Below the pieces are notes generated by a model, which was not told the origin of the DNA, made no database searches, and saw nothing but the letters and a program-made list of their open reading frames with translations. Made by a program: the position numbers and the translations under genes. Shown here one piece after another: positions 38,813 through 48,761 of a stretch of 64,000 nt of DNA. Positions within the stretch are counted from its first letter, which is position 1, and each line of letters starts with the position of its first letter. The stretch spans positions 94,516 through 158,515 of the forward strand of contig JAMJTW010000008.1 of the NCBI GenBank assembly GCA_024281175.1. The letters run 5' to 3'. This DNA is from Candidatus Thiovulum imperiosus (GTDB taxonomy: Bacteria; Campylobacterota; Campylobacteria; Campylobacterales; Thiovulaceae).

Positions 38813-39721
38813 ATGGCAGATATTCAAAAGTTTTTAGACCTTTTTAAGGGAGAGATTGTTTCAACAATAGAGGCATTAACAGGTTTTGTTCCTGAATTAT
38901 CAACTCCTAAAATTGAGGATTTTTCTAGTGGACAAGCAACACCTCCTTTAGTTCTAATTGAAGTAGATATATCTGGTAATTTTCAAGGTAAGGTTTTCAT
39001 TTCAATTCCTGCTCCTTTAACAACTGCACTCTCTGATTTGATGTTAGCTGGAGACCCAGACTGGAGAGAAGATGTAATAGATGAAGAGTTAGATGCTATC
39101 AAGGAGATAACTTCAAATATTACAGGAGCATTCTCAACAAATGTAGACTCTCAAAATGATTTACCAACTATCTCTCTCAGACCATTAGATGCTAGATTTC
39201 TTGGAGCTGGAGAAAGTGTACCTTTAGAGGGTATGTATAAACATGTAGAGTTTCAATTTGCTTTGGAAGGACAAACTTTCCCTTACTCTATATTCTTTGA
39301 CAAAATTTACAAAGATATGTTTGAGGGAGAAGCAACACCTCCTCCAGTAGCTGAAACACCACTTAGCAAAGAGTCTCCTGTTTCATCAAGTAGTGCAAGT
39401 TCCATTAAAGAGAGTAAAACAGAAAGTAGCTCATTCCAACCTGAAATGGGTGAAAATATGAGAAATATCTCTCTTCTTTTAGATGTTCAGCTTCCAGTTA
39501 AAGTTAGAATTGGAAAGAAAGAGATGCTTTTAAGAGATGTTATGACGATGGATATTGGTTCAGTTGTTGAGTTAAACCAGTTAGCAAATGAAGCTCTTGA
39601 TGTTCTTGTAGATAATCATGTTATTGCAAAAGGAGAAGTTATTATTATTGATGGTAACTTCGGTGTTCAAATTACAAGTATAGGAAGTCGTGAAGATAGA
39701 TTAAAAACTCTAAAAGGGTAA
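38813..39721 (+). CDS. fliY: Flagellar motor switch protein FliY
   Basis: CheC-like N-terminal region plus C-terminal SpoA domain LLLDVQLPVKVRIGKKEMLLRDVMTMDIGSVVELNQLANEALDVLVDNHVIAKGEVIIIDGNFGVQITSI. Confidence 0.88.
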   Translation: MADIQKFLDLFKGEIVSTIEALTGFVPELSTPKIEDFSSGQATPPLVLIEVDISGNFQGKVFISIPAPLTTALSDLMLAGDPDWREDVIDEELDAIKEITSNITGAFSTNVDSQNDLPTISLRPLDARFLGAGESVPLEGMYKHVEFQFALEGQTFPYSIFFDKIYKDMFEGEATPPPVAETPLSKESPVSSSSASSIKESKTESSSFQPEMGENMRNISLLLDVQLPVKVRIGKKEMLLRDVMTMDIGSVVELNQLANEALDVLVDNHVIAKGEVIIIDGNFGVQITSIGSREDRLKTLKG

Positions 39722-39725
39722 CTAT

Positions 39726-39753
39726 AAAGTGGAAAGAAATCTCTTTCCACTTT
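39726..39753. terminator. Bidirectional terminator
   Basis: AAAGTGGAAAG AAATCT CTTTCCACTTT between convergent genes. Confidence 0.85.
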
Positions 39754-39759
39754 CACATT

Positions 39760-41973
39760 CTAATCTAAATCATCAACAAACATTTCAACTCTATTTCCAC
39801 CTCTATTACTTGCCAAAACAAGAGAGTTATAAGCGTAGTAGTAGATTTTATCTATATCAGCCATCTTGTCAAGTTTAGCTGTAAAAAATATACCAACTGA
39901 TACTGTTGCAACTTTAGTTTTTCCATTTTCATTATGGATATATTTTCCCTCTTCAACTCTTTTTCTTAACTCTTCGGCAAAATTTAAGATTTTTTGCTCA
40001 TTTTCAAACTCACAAATAATACCAAATTCACCTCCACTAAGTCTAAAGAGAACATCTTTTCCACAATTAGTATTTTTATTGAGAATTACAGAAATACTTC
40101 GAATAAGAGAGTCACCTTTTTTAAAACCGTAACTTATGTTGTACTGTTTCATATTATCAATTCCAATAATGATAAGAGAGAAAGGAGTCCCTATATTGCG
40201 ATTTTCCTGTATGATATCTTCAATATATCTATGAAAACTCTCTTTATTTTGAAGAGAAGTTAATTTATCGCTCTTTTCCATCCATTCAATAGTTTTTCTA
40301 TCTGAGATATCTTTTCGGATTGCCACAAAACCATTCACTTCACTATTTTTCAACTTTGGAAAAATTGTAACCTCTAGCCAGAAATCTCTACCAAAAATAT
40401 CCCTATTTCTAATCTCACCATGCCAAGTTTCTCCTCTTGTAATTGTGTGCCACAAATTTTTAAAAACTTTTGGAGATGTATCTGGATGCTTAAATATGTT
40501 GTGTCTTTGGCCAATAACATCTTCTTTTTCATAGCCACTTTTCTGAAGAAATGCTTTTGAAACATAGGTAATTCTTCCATATTTATCAGTAGCTGACATG
40601 ATGATATTTTCATCAACAATTTTTAAATTCTCTCTTATCTCTTCACTCTGCTCTTTAACTTTTTTCTCTAAATTTGTTTGATAGTCTATAAGTTGTGTGA
40701 TATCAGTAAATGTAAAGATACTTAAATTACTTTTTCCAACTTTTGTTCCTTGAATATCAAAAGTGTATCTTTTGACACCTCTTTTTAAAACAACCTTATA
40801 AGAGATAGCTCTATTTTTCAATACAGCATCAATCCAACTTCTACCCTCTATATTTTTCTCTATATAGTTTGGTAAATTAACCTGTTCAAAAATATCTTCT
40901 ATACTCTTATATTCACTATTGAATTCATGTAAACTTTCAATTCCCATAAAGTGAAGAAAGGATTGATTTGTATCAACAACTTTTTCTCCATCTATAACAA
41001 TGATGAGGTTCTCTTGACTATTAAATAGAGTATTGAAATAGATATTGTCTTTCTCTATTTTCCGTCTCTTAATCTCTCTGTAAATTATAAAAAATAGAAA
41101 TATTACAATTAGAATAGAAGTCAAAATTAGATTTATCAGAAATTCTCTTCTAATATCACTCATGTAACTATCTTGAATATATGAAACAACATATCCTATG
41201 TTGTCTCCATGAAAACTTTTGAAAGGAGTAAAAACTATTACTAGATCTTCAGATAAGAGTTTTACAAAACTCTGAAAATTTTCTAGTTCATTAGCATTTT
41301 TTTTCAATTCCAGATAGATAGTTCGTAACTCTCTATTAAAACCTTTTGGAGAGATAAATTTTGGTGAAATTGAAGAGAGTTCATACTCTGCTGAAAAATC
41401 TCTTTTGCTTATCAAAAATGAGTAATTCCAGTTTAGATGTTTTTTCAACTCTTCTATTAGTAGTTTCTCCGAGTATGAGAGTTCAATACCACCTAAATAC
41501 TTCTCTTGACTATAAATTGGAAAGTAGTAAGCAAAACTATTTTTTATATTTCCAAATTTATAACCAAACTTACTATTTTCATATTTTTCTTTTTCTCCAT
41601 TCTCATCTGGTTCAGACATTTTTAAAATAGAAGTACCATCAGCAAGATAGAAATTTAACTCTTCTATTCCTTCTGCTCTCAATTTTTTATATTTCTCAAA
41701 AACTATCTCTTTCAATTTGCTCCTATCTTCTTGGGCTAAAACTTGGAGAATTTCGGAATTGTATAAGTTGTCTACTACAATAGTAGAGAGTCTATTTTTC
41801 AACTTTTCAGTAACTAGAAAATAGTTATTTTGTTGGTGTAGAGATAAATCTTCTATCCTATTCTCTATTTTAGTTTCAAACACATCTTGAAAATAGAGAA
41901 CAGTTGAGATTTGCAGTATGATGTAAGAGAGAAGAAGATATAGAATTAATTTAAAGTTTTTTAACTGCTCCAA
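39760..41973 (-). CDS. Membrane PAS-GGDEF diguanylate cyclase
   Basis: N-terminal TM, periplasmic sensor, second TM; PAS VSKAFLQKSGYEKEDVIGQRHNIFKHPDTS; LFRLSGGEFGIICEFE active site. Confidence 0.9.
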   Translation of the reverse strand: MEQLKNFKLILYLLLSYIILQISTVLYFQDVFETKIENRIEDLSLHQQNNYFLVTEKLKNRLSTIVVDNLYNSEILQVLAQEDRSKLKEIVFEKYKKLRAEGIEELNFYLADGTSILKMSEPDENGEKEKYENSKFGYKFGNIKNSFAYYFPIYSQEKYLGGIELSYSEKLLIEELKKHLNWNYSFLISKRDFSAEYELSSISPKFISPKGFNRELRTIYLELKKNANELENFQSFVKLLSEDLVIVFTPFKSFHGDNIGYVVSYIQDSYMSDIRREFLINLILTSILIVIFLFFIIYREIKRRKIEKDNIYFNTLFNSQENLIIVIDGEKVVDTNQSFLHFMGIESLHEFNSEYKSIEDIFEQVNLPNYIEKNIEGRSWIDAVLKNRAISYKVVLKRGVKRYTFDIQGTKVGKSNLSIFTFTDITQLIDYQTNLEKKVKEQSEEIRENLKIVDENIIMSATDKYGRITYVSKAFLQKSGYEKEDVIGQRHNIFKHPDTSPKVFKNLWHTITRGETWHGEIRNRDIFGRDFWLEVTIFPKLKNSEVNGFVAIRKDISDRKTIEWMEKSDKLTSLQNKESFHRYIEDIIQENRNIGTPFSLIIIGIDNMKQYNISYGFKKGDSLIRSISVILNKNTNCGKDVLFRLSGGEFGIICEFENEQKILNFAEELRKRVEEGKYIHNENGKTKVATVSVGIFFTAKLDKMADIDKIYYYAYNSLVLASNRGGNRVEMFVDDLD

Positions 41974-41999
41974 ATTTACGCTCCAAAGTTAATTTTTCA

Positions 42000-42180
42000 G
42001 GAGTGACCAAATAGGCTTGTCTCTCTATCATTTAGTGAAACTTCGTTTTCGATATAAGCGAAGCGATTGAGAAATCTTAGAAACTTATCGTTTTACAGTA
42101 ATATAAAAGATTTCTCACCCTAAAGGGTTCGAAATGACATACAGGTTGTTAAAGTGTAAAAATAGCTATTTGGTTACTCC
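42000..42180. mobile_element. MITE-like palindromic element, copy 3
   Basis: TIRs GGAGTGACCAAATAG ... CTATTTGGTTACTCC; core shares TTGAGAAATCTT...AAGATTTCTCACCCTAAAGGGTTCGAAATGACATA. Flanks AATTTTTCA/AAATTTTCA resemble an imperfect TSD. Confidence 0.75.
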
Positions 42181-42314
42181 AAATTTTCACAATTATAACC
42201 CAAATTACTATTTTATATTTTTAGAAATTTCATAGATATATAGAGTTTGTAATTATAAAAACTAATATTTATTTTATAAATATCAGTTATAATGCAGATT
42301 AAAAAGGATAATAG

Positions 42315-43211
42315 TTGCTAAAAGATTTTACAAAGTTGGAAACTTTTTTAGTTGTAGTGAAAGAGAAAAGTTTCTCAAAAGCCTCTGCAAAACTCGGAAT
42401 TTCTCAACCAGCTGTTACTCAACAAATAAAATTTATCGAGGAGTATTTAGACTCCAGAGTTGTTGAGAGAAAAAAGAATGGCATTAAACTCACAAAAGAG
42501 GGTGAAGACTTTTACAAGATAGTTTTGAGACTTGCAAAATCCATCCAAAATGCTGAGAAAGATATCTTAAAAATTATAAATAAAGAGTTTACTTTTAAAG
42601 TTGGTGCATCTTTTTCTATTGGACACTACATAATTCCAAGACATATTGAAGAGATTAAAGAGCAGATAAAAAATGATGTCTATATCACAATAGATAAATC
42701 AAAAAGAGTGATTGATATGTTGGTTGATAAAAATATAGACATCGCTTTAACAGAAGCTCCTGTTCAAGGTGAAAATCTAATAACAAGAGAGTGGATGGAA
42801 GATGAGTTAGTTATCTTCAGTAATCAACAAATCCCACAAATTTTAGAAAAAGAACATCTTTTTGAGATGAACTGGATTTGTCGAGATGATGGAAGTCCAA
42901 CTCGACAACTTATATCTGAGGCTCTTGAAGAGATTGATGTTGATTGCAACACATTCAATGTTAAAGGGATAGTTGATAATTCTACTCTTGCAAAAGAGAC
43001 AATTGCTCACTGCATATTTAAAAATCGTCCAACTGTTTCTATAATATCAAGAACTGCAATTTCAAAAGAGGTGAAAGAGAAGAGACTATTTGAAGCTAGA
43101 CTTAAAGGTGTTAAGCTGACAAGAAAACTATTTATCTCTTATAATAGAGATAGAAGAAAAGATGCTTTTATTGAAAAAGTAAATAAATATCTTTTGGGAA
43201 TTAAAGTTTAA
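42315..43211 (+). CDS. LysR-family transcriptional regulator
   Basis: KLETFLVVVKEKSFSKASAKLGISQPAVTQQIKFIEEYLDSRVVERKKNGIKLTKEGEDFY; TTG start. Confidence 0.95.
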   Translation: MLKDFTKLETFLVVVKEKSFSKASAKLGISQPAVTQQIKFIEEYLDSRVVERKKNGIKLTKEGEDFYKIVLRLAKSIQNAEKDILKIINKEFTFKVGASFSIGHYIIPRHIEEIKEQIKNDVYITIDKSKRVIDMLVDKNIDIALTEAPVQGENLITREWMEDELVIFSNQQIPQILEKEHLFEMNWICRDDGSPTRQLISEALEEIDVDCNTFNVKGIVDNSTLAKETIAHCIFKNRPTVSIISRTAISKEVKEKRLFEARLKGVKLTRKLFISYNRDRRKDAFIEKVNKYLLGIKV

Positions 43212-43217
43212 TCTTTT

Positions 43218-43236
43218 CCCATAGTTTGACTATGGG
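43218..43236. terminator. Bidirectional hairpin overlapping the 3' end of the convergent gene
   Basis: CCCATAG TTTGA CTATGGG. Confidence 0.7.
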
Positions 43237-44606
43237 ATATCTTTTAACTCTTTTATAAACTCTATCTGTTTATTGGCAAGGAACTCTGATATTTTCATGT
43301 TATCACTTAAAGATGTTTTAATAATTAAATCGATAAATGAAGTGTTAGTTCCTTTTTCAATATCTTGAACCGACGCTTCTGTTGAGACATAGTAACTATT
43401 AGTTGGAATTGTAAATTCCAATTTTATACTATCACCTTTTTTTATATCTTCTACTGCTTTAGAAATGATTGTGACCTCATCAAGAGAGAGTTCATAGATA
43501 TCTCCAGAAATAGCTTTTCCATCTATTTTAATATCAGAGATTTTCTCTTCAATAAGCAGTTTAAAAGTTGTATTTTTAATAAATGAAGAGTCTATAAGTT
43601 CAAAATTTGTTAAAGTGGCATTTGAACTGTTTCTACTTATCTTTTCAACCCCAGCTCGAATTGTCTTATTCAATGTTGAACTATGAAAATATGTAGCTTT
43701 CTCTTTATCAATAATAGAGAGTTGTAAAGGTCTAATATTATAAAGTTTCAACTTCCCCTCTTCAGATAACATATCCGCATCATGAGAGATAAGCATTCCT
43801 TTATATCTATTAAAGGTTCTTATCGTCTTACCCTCTATAAACTCACTAAATAGTTCATCTTTCCAGATATCAAAATCTATCTCAGTTCTAATATCAAAAT
43901 ATTCACCATCTAAATTATTCTCTATCCTTGAGATGAAATCTACATCATTTTCAACTCTTTTAAAAGAGAATATGTGATTTTTTAAAGCTGAAATAGTAAC
44001 TTCCAGTCTATTTGTAATATCTGTTGTAAGTCTATTTGTAAGAATTTCTGCACCGTCCCAACCTGTATGAGGTAGAATAAGACTAAATGTATCTTTTCCA
44101 GAAACCCAAAGAGAATCGAACTCTCTAATTTTTGAAGCAAAAAACTGAACAATAGTTTCCATATCTTTAACTTCAGAAGAGACCTTAAACATAACCACTA
44201 CAAAAGGATATCTATATCTTTTTGCTCGTCTAACTTCTGACTTTATCGCTTTCTCAAAACCTTTTCTACTTCTAAAAACATTCTCTTTTTTAACAGAGAT
44301 AATATCTGATGAGGTTACCTCTTGTGATACAATGATGTGTTCTAAAAGAGTAACTCTATCGAGAATATCAATATTTTTTGGATAGATTCTATCTTCTCTT
44401 TTTAAGAATATAATTTCTGTTTCAAAATCTGGAATTTCAGCCATTTCCACATCAACAATAAGTAAGTCTACTCTTCCTAATTCAAAACATGAAGTTACAC
44501 TTTTTATATTTTGAGTTAAATAGATATTTTTACTTATAGATGAGAGTGCTTCCACTACCTCTTTAATATCTTCAAATTTACTATAAACAATAACAGCACT
44601 TCTCAA
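43230..44606 (-). CDS. Signalling protein with GGDEF-like centre and possible PilZ-like C-terminus
   Basis: FEKAIKSEVRRAKRYRYPFVVVMFKVSSEVKDMETIVQFFASKIREFDSLWVSGKDTFSLILPHTGWDGAEILTNRL. Confidence 0.6.
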   Translation of the reverse strand: MRSAVIVYSKFEDIKEVVEALSSISKNIYLTQNIKSVTSCFELGRVDLLIVDVEMAEIPDFETEIIFLKREDRIYPKNIDILDRVTLLEHIIVSQEVTSSDIISVKKENVFRSRKGFEKAIKSEVRRAKRYRYPFVVVMFKVSSEVKDMETIVQFFASKIREFDSLWVSGKDTFSLILPHTGWDGAEILTNRLTTDITNRLEVTISALKNHIFSFKRVENDVDFISRIENNLDGEYFDIRTEIDFDIWKDELFSEFIEGKTIRTFNRYKGMLISHDADMLSEEGKLKLYNIRPLQLSIIDKEKATYFHSSTLNKTIRAGVEKISRNSSNATLTNFELIDSSFIKNTTFKLLIEEKISDIKIDGKAISGDIYELSLDEVTIISKAVEDIKKGDSIKLEFTIPTNSYYVSTEASVQDIEKGTNTSFIDLIIKTSLSDNMKISEFLANKQIEFIKELKDIP

Positions 44607-44663
44607 TAGCCCCTCCTACTTATCACAATATCAAATTCTATCAAAATATAGGAAGTTTCGGAA

Positions 44664-46133
44664 TCAGAGTTGAAATTTTAATTCAACATCTAAAATTTCT
44701 AACTTTCCAAATTTCTCTTCCAACATATAGTATAGAGGTTCATTGAAAATTGTAATCAAAAGTCTCTCGTTTTTAAGTTTAAAACTGAATTCTCTACTGT
44801 TAGAATAATCTTTTGTAAGAAGTTGAGATATATAAGTTATAGCATGAAGAGAGGATAAAGTTGCAAACTCTGGAAGTAATGATTTATACTCTTCAAAGAA
44901 TTTTTGAGAAATTTTCTCTTTGATTCCATATCTGACAAGAGTTGCTACTAAAAGACTCTCTTTGTGAGTTAAATTGTAGATGAAACTATTTAAAATTAGA
45001 TGGAAACCATTTTTACTATTTCCATAAAAATCTACTTTAATTCCTATTTCACTAAGTTTAGAAGCGTATCCCAAAATAGTTTTATCTTTTTCAGAAAGTT
45101 TGAATCTATCTTTTAAAATTTCAAAAAGTTCTATTGAAGTTTTAAATCTATTTTTAGAGACCTGTTCACTAATAAGTTGAAACTCATCAAGAATATTTCG
45201 AAGACTTGGATTGAAATTATCTGGAAATCTGTTTCTCTGATTTCTTAAAATATCAGTTAAAAAGAGTCCCTCTCTAATTCCAACTCCACTTGTGATAAAT
45301 TTTTCAGCTTCCAACTTTTTTGCAGTTTCTAAAAGAATGAGAAGACCCCAACGAATTACATCTAATCTCTCTTTTTTAAAACCCAATTTTAGGAGTTCTC
45401 TATTTTCAAGATATAGAATTGAGTTTATAAACTGTTTATACCTTTTGAAATCAAACTCAAAATTGTGAATTCTAGGAATGGGATACTCTATTTTACTTGA
45501 GATAACTTTAGCTAATGCTCTTAAAGTTCCACCAATGCCGATGAGGTTCTTTTCAGAAATAGTAGGCAGTTTTTGTAACTCTGCTCTTATGTAGATTTTT
45601 GCACTTTCAAAATCTCTTTTCTCTCCGAAAAGCTCTTTAAGTCGAACAGTACCCAAATTTAAAGAGTAAGTTTCTAACACTCTTCTATTTTCTATCTGTG
45701 CAAACTCTGTTGAACCACCACCAATATCGATAGTGATACCCTTATCGAATTTGAGAAGATTTGCCGTAGCAACACCTCCAAGAAAAGCCTCTTTTTTTCC
45801 ATCAATCACTTTTATCTGAATGCCCAACTCTTTTGAAACTTTTGAAATGAAGATACTTCTATTTGGAGCATCTCTCATTGCAGAAGTTGCAATGGCAAGA
45901 GTTTTTCTAGCTTTAAATCCTGAAATAATTTTTTTGAAACTACTTAAAGCGAGGAGAGCCCTTTTCATAGGCTCTTCTTGAAGAACTCCTCCCTTTGCAT
46001 AAGCACCTTCACCAATTCTTACTCGGCTCTTTGACTCATGAACTATTTTAAATCCAAACCGTGAAGTTCTCTCAAAAATTACAAGTCTTACAGAGTTAGA
46101 ACCAAAGTCTATAATTGCTGTATGTTTTGCCAA
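44664..46133 (-). CDS. Ppx/GppA phosphatase
   Basis: AIIDFGSNSVRLVIFE, IDIGGGSTEFAQIE, GIGGTLRALAKV, SGVGIREGLF. Confidence 0.93.
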   Translation of the reverse strand: MAKHTAIIDFGSNSVRLVIFERTSRFGFKIVHESKSRVRIGEGAYAKGGVLQEEPMKRALLALSSFKKIISGFKARKTLAIATSAMRDAPNRSIFISKVSKELGIQIKVIDGKKEAFLGGVATANLLKFDKGITIDIGGGSTEFAQIENRRVLETYSLNLGTVRLKELFGEKRDFESAKIYIRAELQKLPTISEKNLIGIGGTLRALAKVISSKIEYPIPRIHNFEFDFKRYKQFINSILYLENRELLKLGFKKERLDVIRWGLLILLETAKKLEAEKFITSGVGIREGLFLTDILRNQRNRFPDNFNPSLRNILDEFQLISEQVSKNRFKTSIELFEILKDRFKLSEKDKTILGYASKLSEIGIKVDFYGNSKNGFHLILNSFIYNLTHKESLLVATLVRYGIKEKISQKFFEEYKSLLPEFATLSSLHAITYISQLLTKDYSNSREFSFKLKNERLLITIFNEPLYYMLEEKFGKLEILDVELKFQL

Positions 46134-46135
46134 TA

Positions 46136-46387
46136 CTACTCTTCATTTCTAATTTTTTCATATTTGAACTTTAGTTCAGTAATAGTCTCTACATTGTCAG
46201 GATCTGTCTCAAAACAATCAACAGGACAGACTGAGATACATATAGGCTCATCATAATCATTTATACACTCTGTGCATCTATCTGGGTCTACAATATATAT
46301 TGGGTCACCCTCTTCAATAGCCATAGTTGGACACTCTTCTCGACAAGCATCACATGCAATGCACTCATCATTTATTAGTAAAGCCAT
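46136..46387 (-). CDS. YfhL-type 2[4Fe-4S] ferredoxin
   Basis: ALLINDECIACDACREECPTMAIEEGDPIYIVDPDRCTECINDYDEPICISVCPVDCFETDP. Confidence 0.94.
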   Translation of the reverse strand: MALLINDECIACDACREECPTMAIEEGDPIYIVDPDRCTECINDYDEPICISVCPVDCFETDPDNVETITELKFKYEKIRNEE

Positions 46388-46452
46388 ACTTCTACTCTTC
46401 CTAGCAAAAAATTTTCGACCTTTTACCAGAGTAAGAATAAAAGATAGCTGAA

Positions 46453-46902
46453 TTAAAATGGCTTAATTTTTATAATTATCTCTCTATCTCGAAAAATGGT
46501 CTCACCTTCTGAAACTTTATAAAAGATATCATCTATTTTCTGTTCAAAACCACCTTCTAAATCAACTCTATTTTTCCCACTAAAAATCTCTTTTCCCAAA
46601 AAGATATATTTGATAGTTTCAGGAGGATAGTTTGGATTTAGATATTCTGAGTTGAATAGGGTATAGGGAATTGGAGTTCCACCATTTAGAGAGATGAAAT
46701 TTCCCATTTCCAATTTCAAAATCTCTTTTCCAAGAGAGAAGACATTGAGTAGAGCAGAGTTTTCACTTTTAGAAATGAAGCCTATATCTGAGAATTTTGC
46801 TATTTTACTTTTAAATGTGATTAGATACTTCTCTTTTGTCTCATACTGGATTTGACTACAAGAAGAGAAAAAGAGGGTGAGAAAGAGTAGGAAAATTCTC
46901 AC
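46453..46902 (-). CDS. Hypothetical lipoprotein
   Basis: GTG start; lipobox LFFSSCS. Confidence 0.65.
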   Translation of the reverse strand: MRIFLLFLTLFFSSCSQIQYETKEKYLITFKSKIAKFSDIGFISKSENSALLNVFSLGKEILKLEMGNFISLNGGTPIPYTLFNSEYLNPNYPPETIKYIFLGKEIFSGKNRVDLEGGFEQKIDDIFYKVSEGETIFRDREIIIKIKPF

Positions 46903-46911
46903 CTCATCACC

Positions 46912-48111
<1,200 letters not shown>

Positions 48112-48648
48112 TTACTCTCCTCTAATTGTAACTACTACTGCACCTCTAAGGTCTCCCATAGAATAACCAGTTGCTCGGTCTTGTGGATAGAGAGAGTGAA
48201 TTGTCTTTCTAGCTACTTCAGGCATATCCTCACCTTTTCCATGACATTTCAAACATACAGGCTTTGCAACTCTAACAGGCTTATAGAGTTTATAACTACC
48301 ATCAGAAACTCTTGTAAGAATAGATTGTGGAGAATTTTCAAGCATATAAAGAATTTTTGCTTCACTATCGTTTGGAAGATTGTCTGGATTTCTATTTTTC
48401 ATAGAAATTCTCTTTATAGAGATATTTTCACCAAGTTTCTCATCTAGTTGGTGAGTAATTGAAAGTCCATTTGTAGCACAAAACTCGATAGCACCCTTTA
48501 AATCACCCTCTTGTAACTTCTTCTTAAGTTCACCACCAAGAGTTTTTAAAAGAAGATTTGCTGACTGCTCTCCAGTATTAAATACCGCTCTAAGGTCTTC
48601 ACCACTCAGACCACTGACAACTAAAATTGCTAAAAATAGTTTTTTCAT
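48112..48648 (-). CDS. Periplasmic c-type heme protein (DUF3365-like)
   Basis: Signal peptide; KPVCLKCHGKGEDMPEVARKTIHSLYPQDRATGYSMGDLRGAVVVTI. Confidence 0.85.
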   Translation of the reverse strand: MKKLFLAILVVSGLSGEDLRAVFNTGEQSANLLLKTLGGELKKKLQEGDLKGAIEFCATNGLSITHQLDEKLGENISIKRISMKNRNPDNLPNDSEAKILYMLENSPQSILTRVSDGSYKLYKPVRVAKPVCLKCHGKGEDMPEVARKTIHSLYPQDRATGYSMGDLRGAVVVTIRGE

Positions 48649-48735
48649 ATAAGTACGCTCCTATATTTTTCATGAAATTTTAGAGATTTTTTCTTTGATA
48701 TTTTTGATTTGAGAAAATAAATTTAGATTTGCAAG

Positions 48736-48757
48736 AAAAGAGTCTATCGACTCTTTT
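48736..48757. terminator. Hairpin terminator
   Basis: AAAAGAGTC TATC GACTCTTTT downstream of the 48762-50717 gene. Confidence 0.75.
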
Positions 48758-48761
48758 ATAT

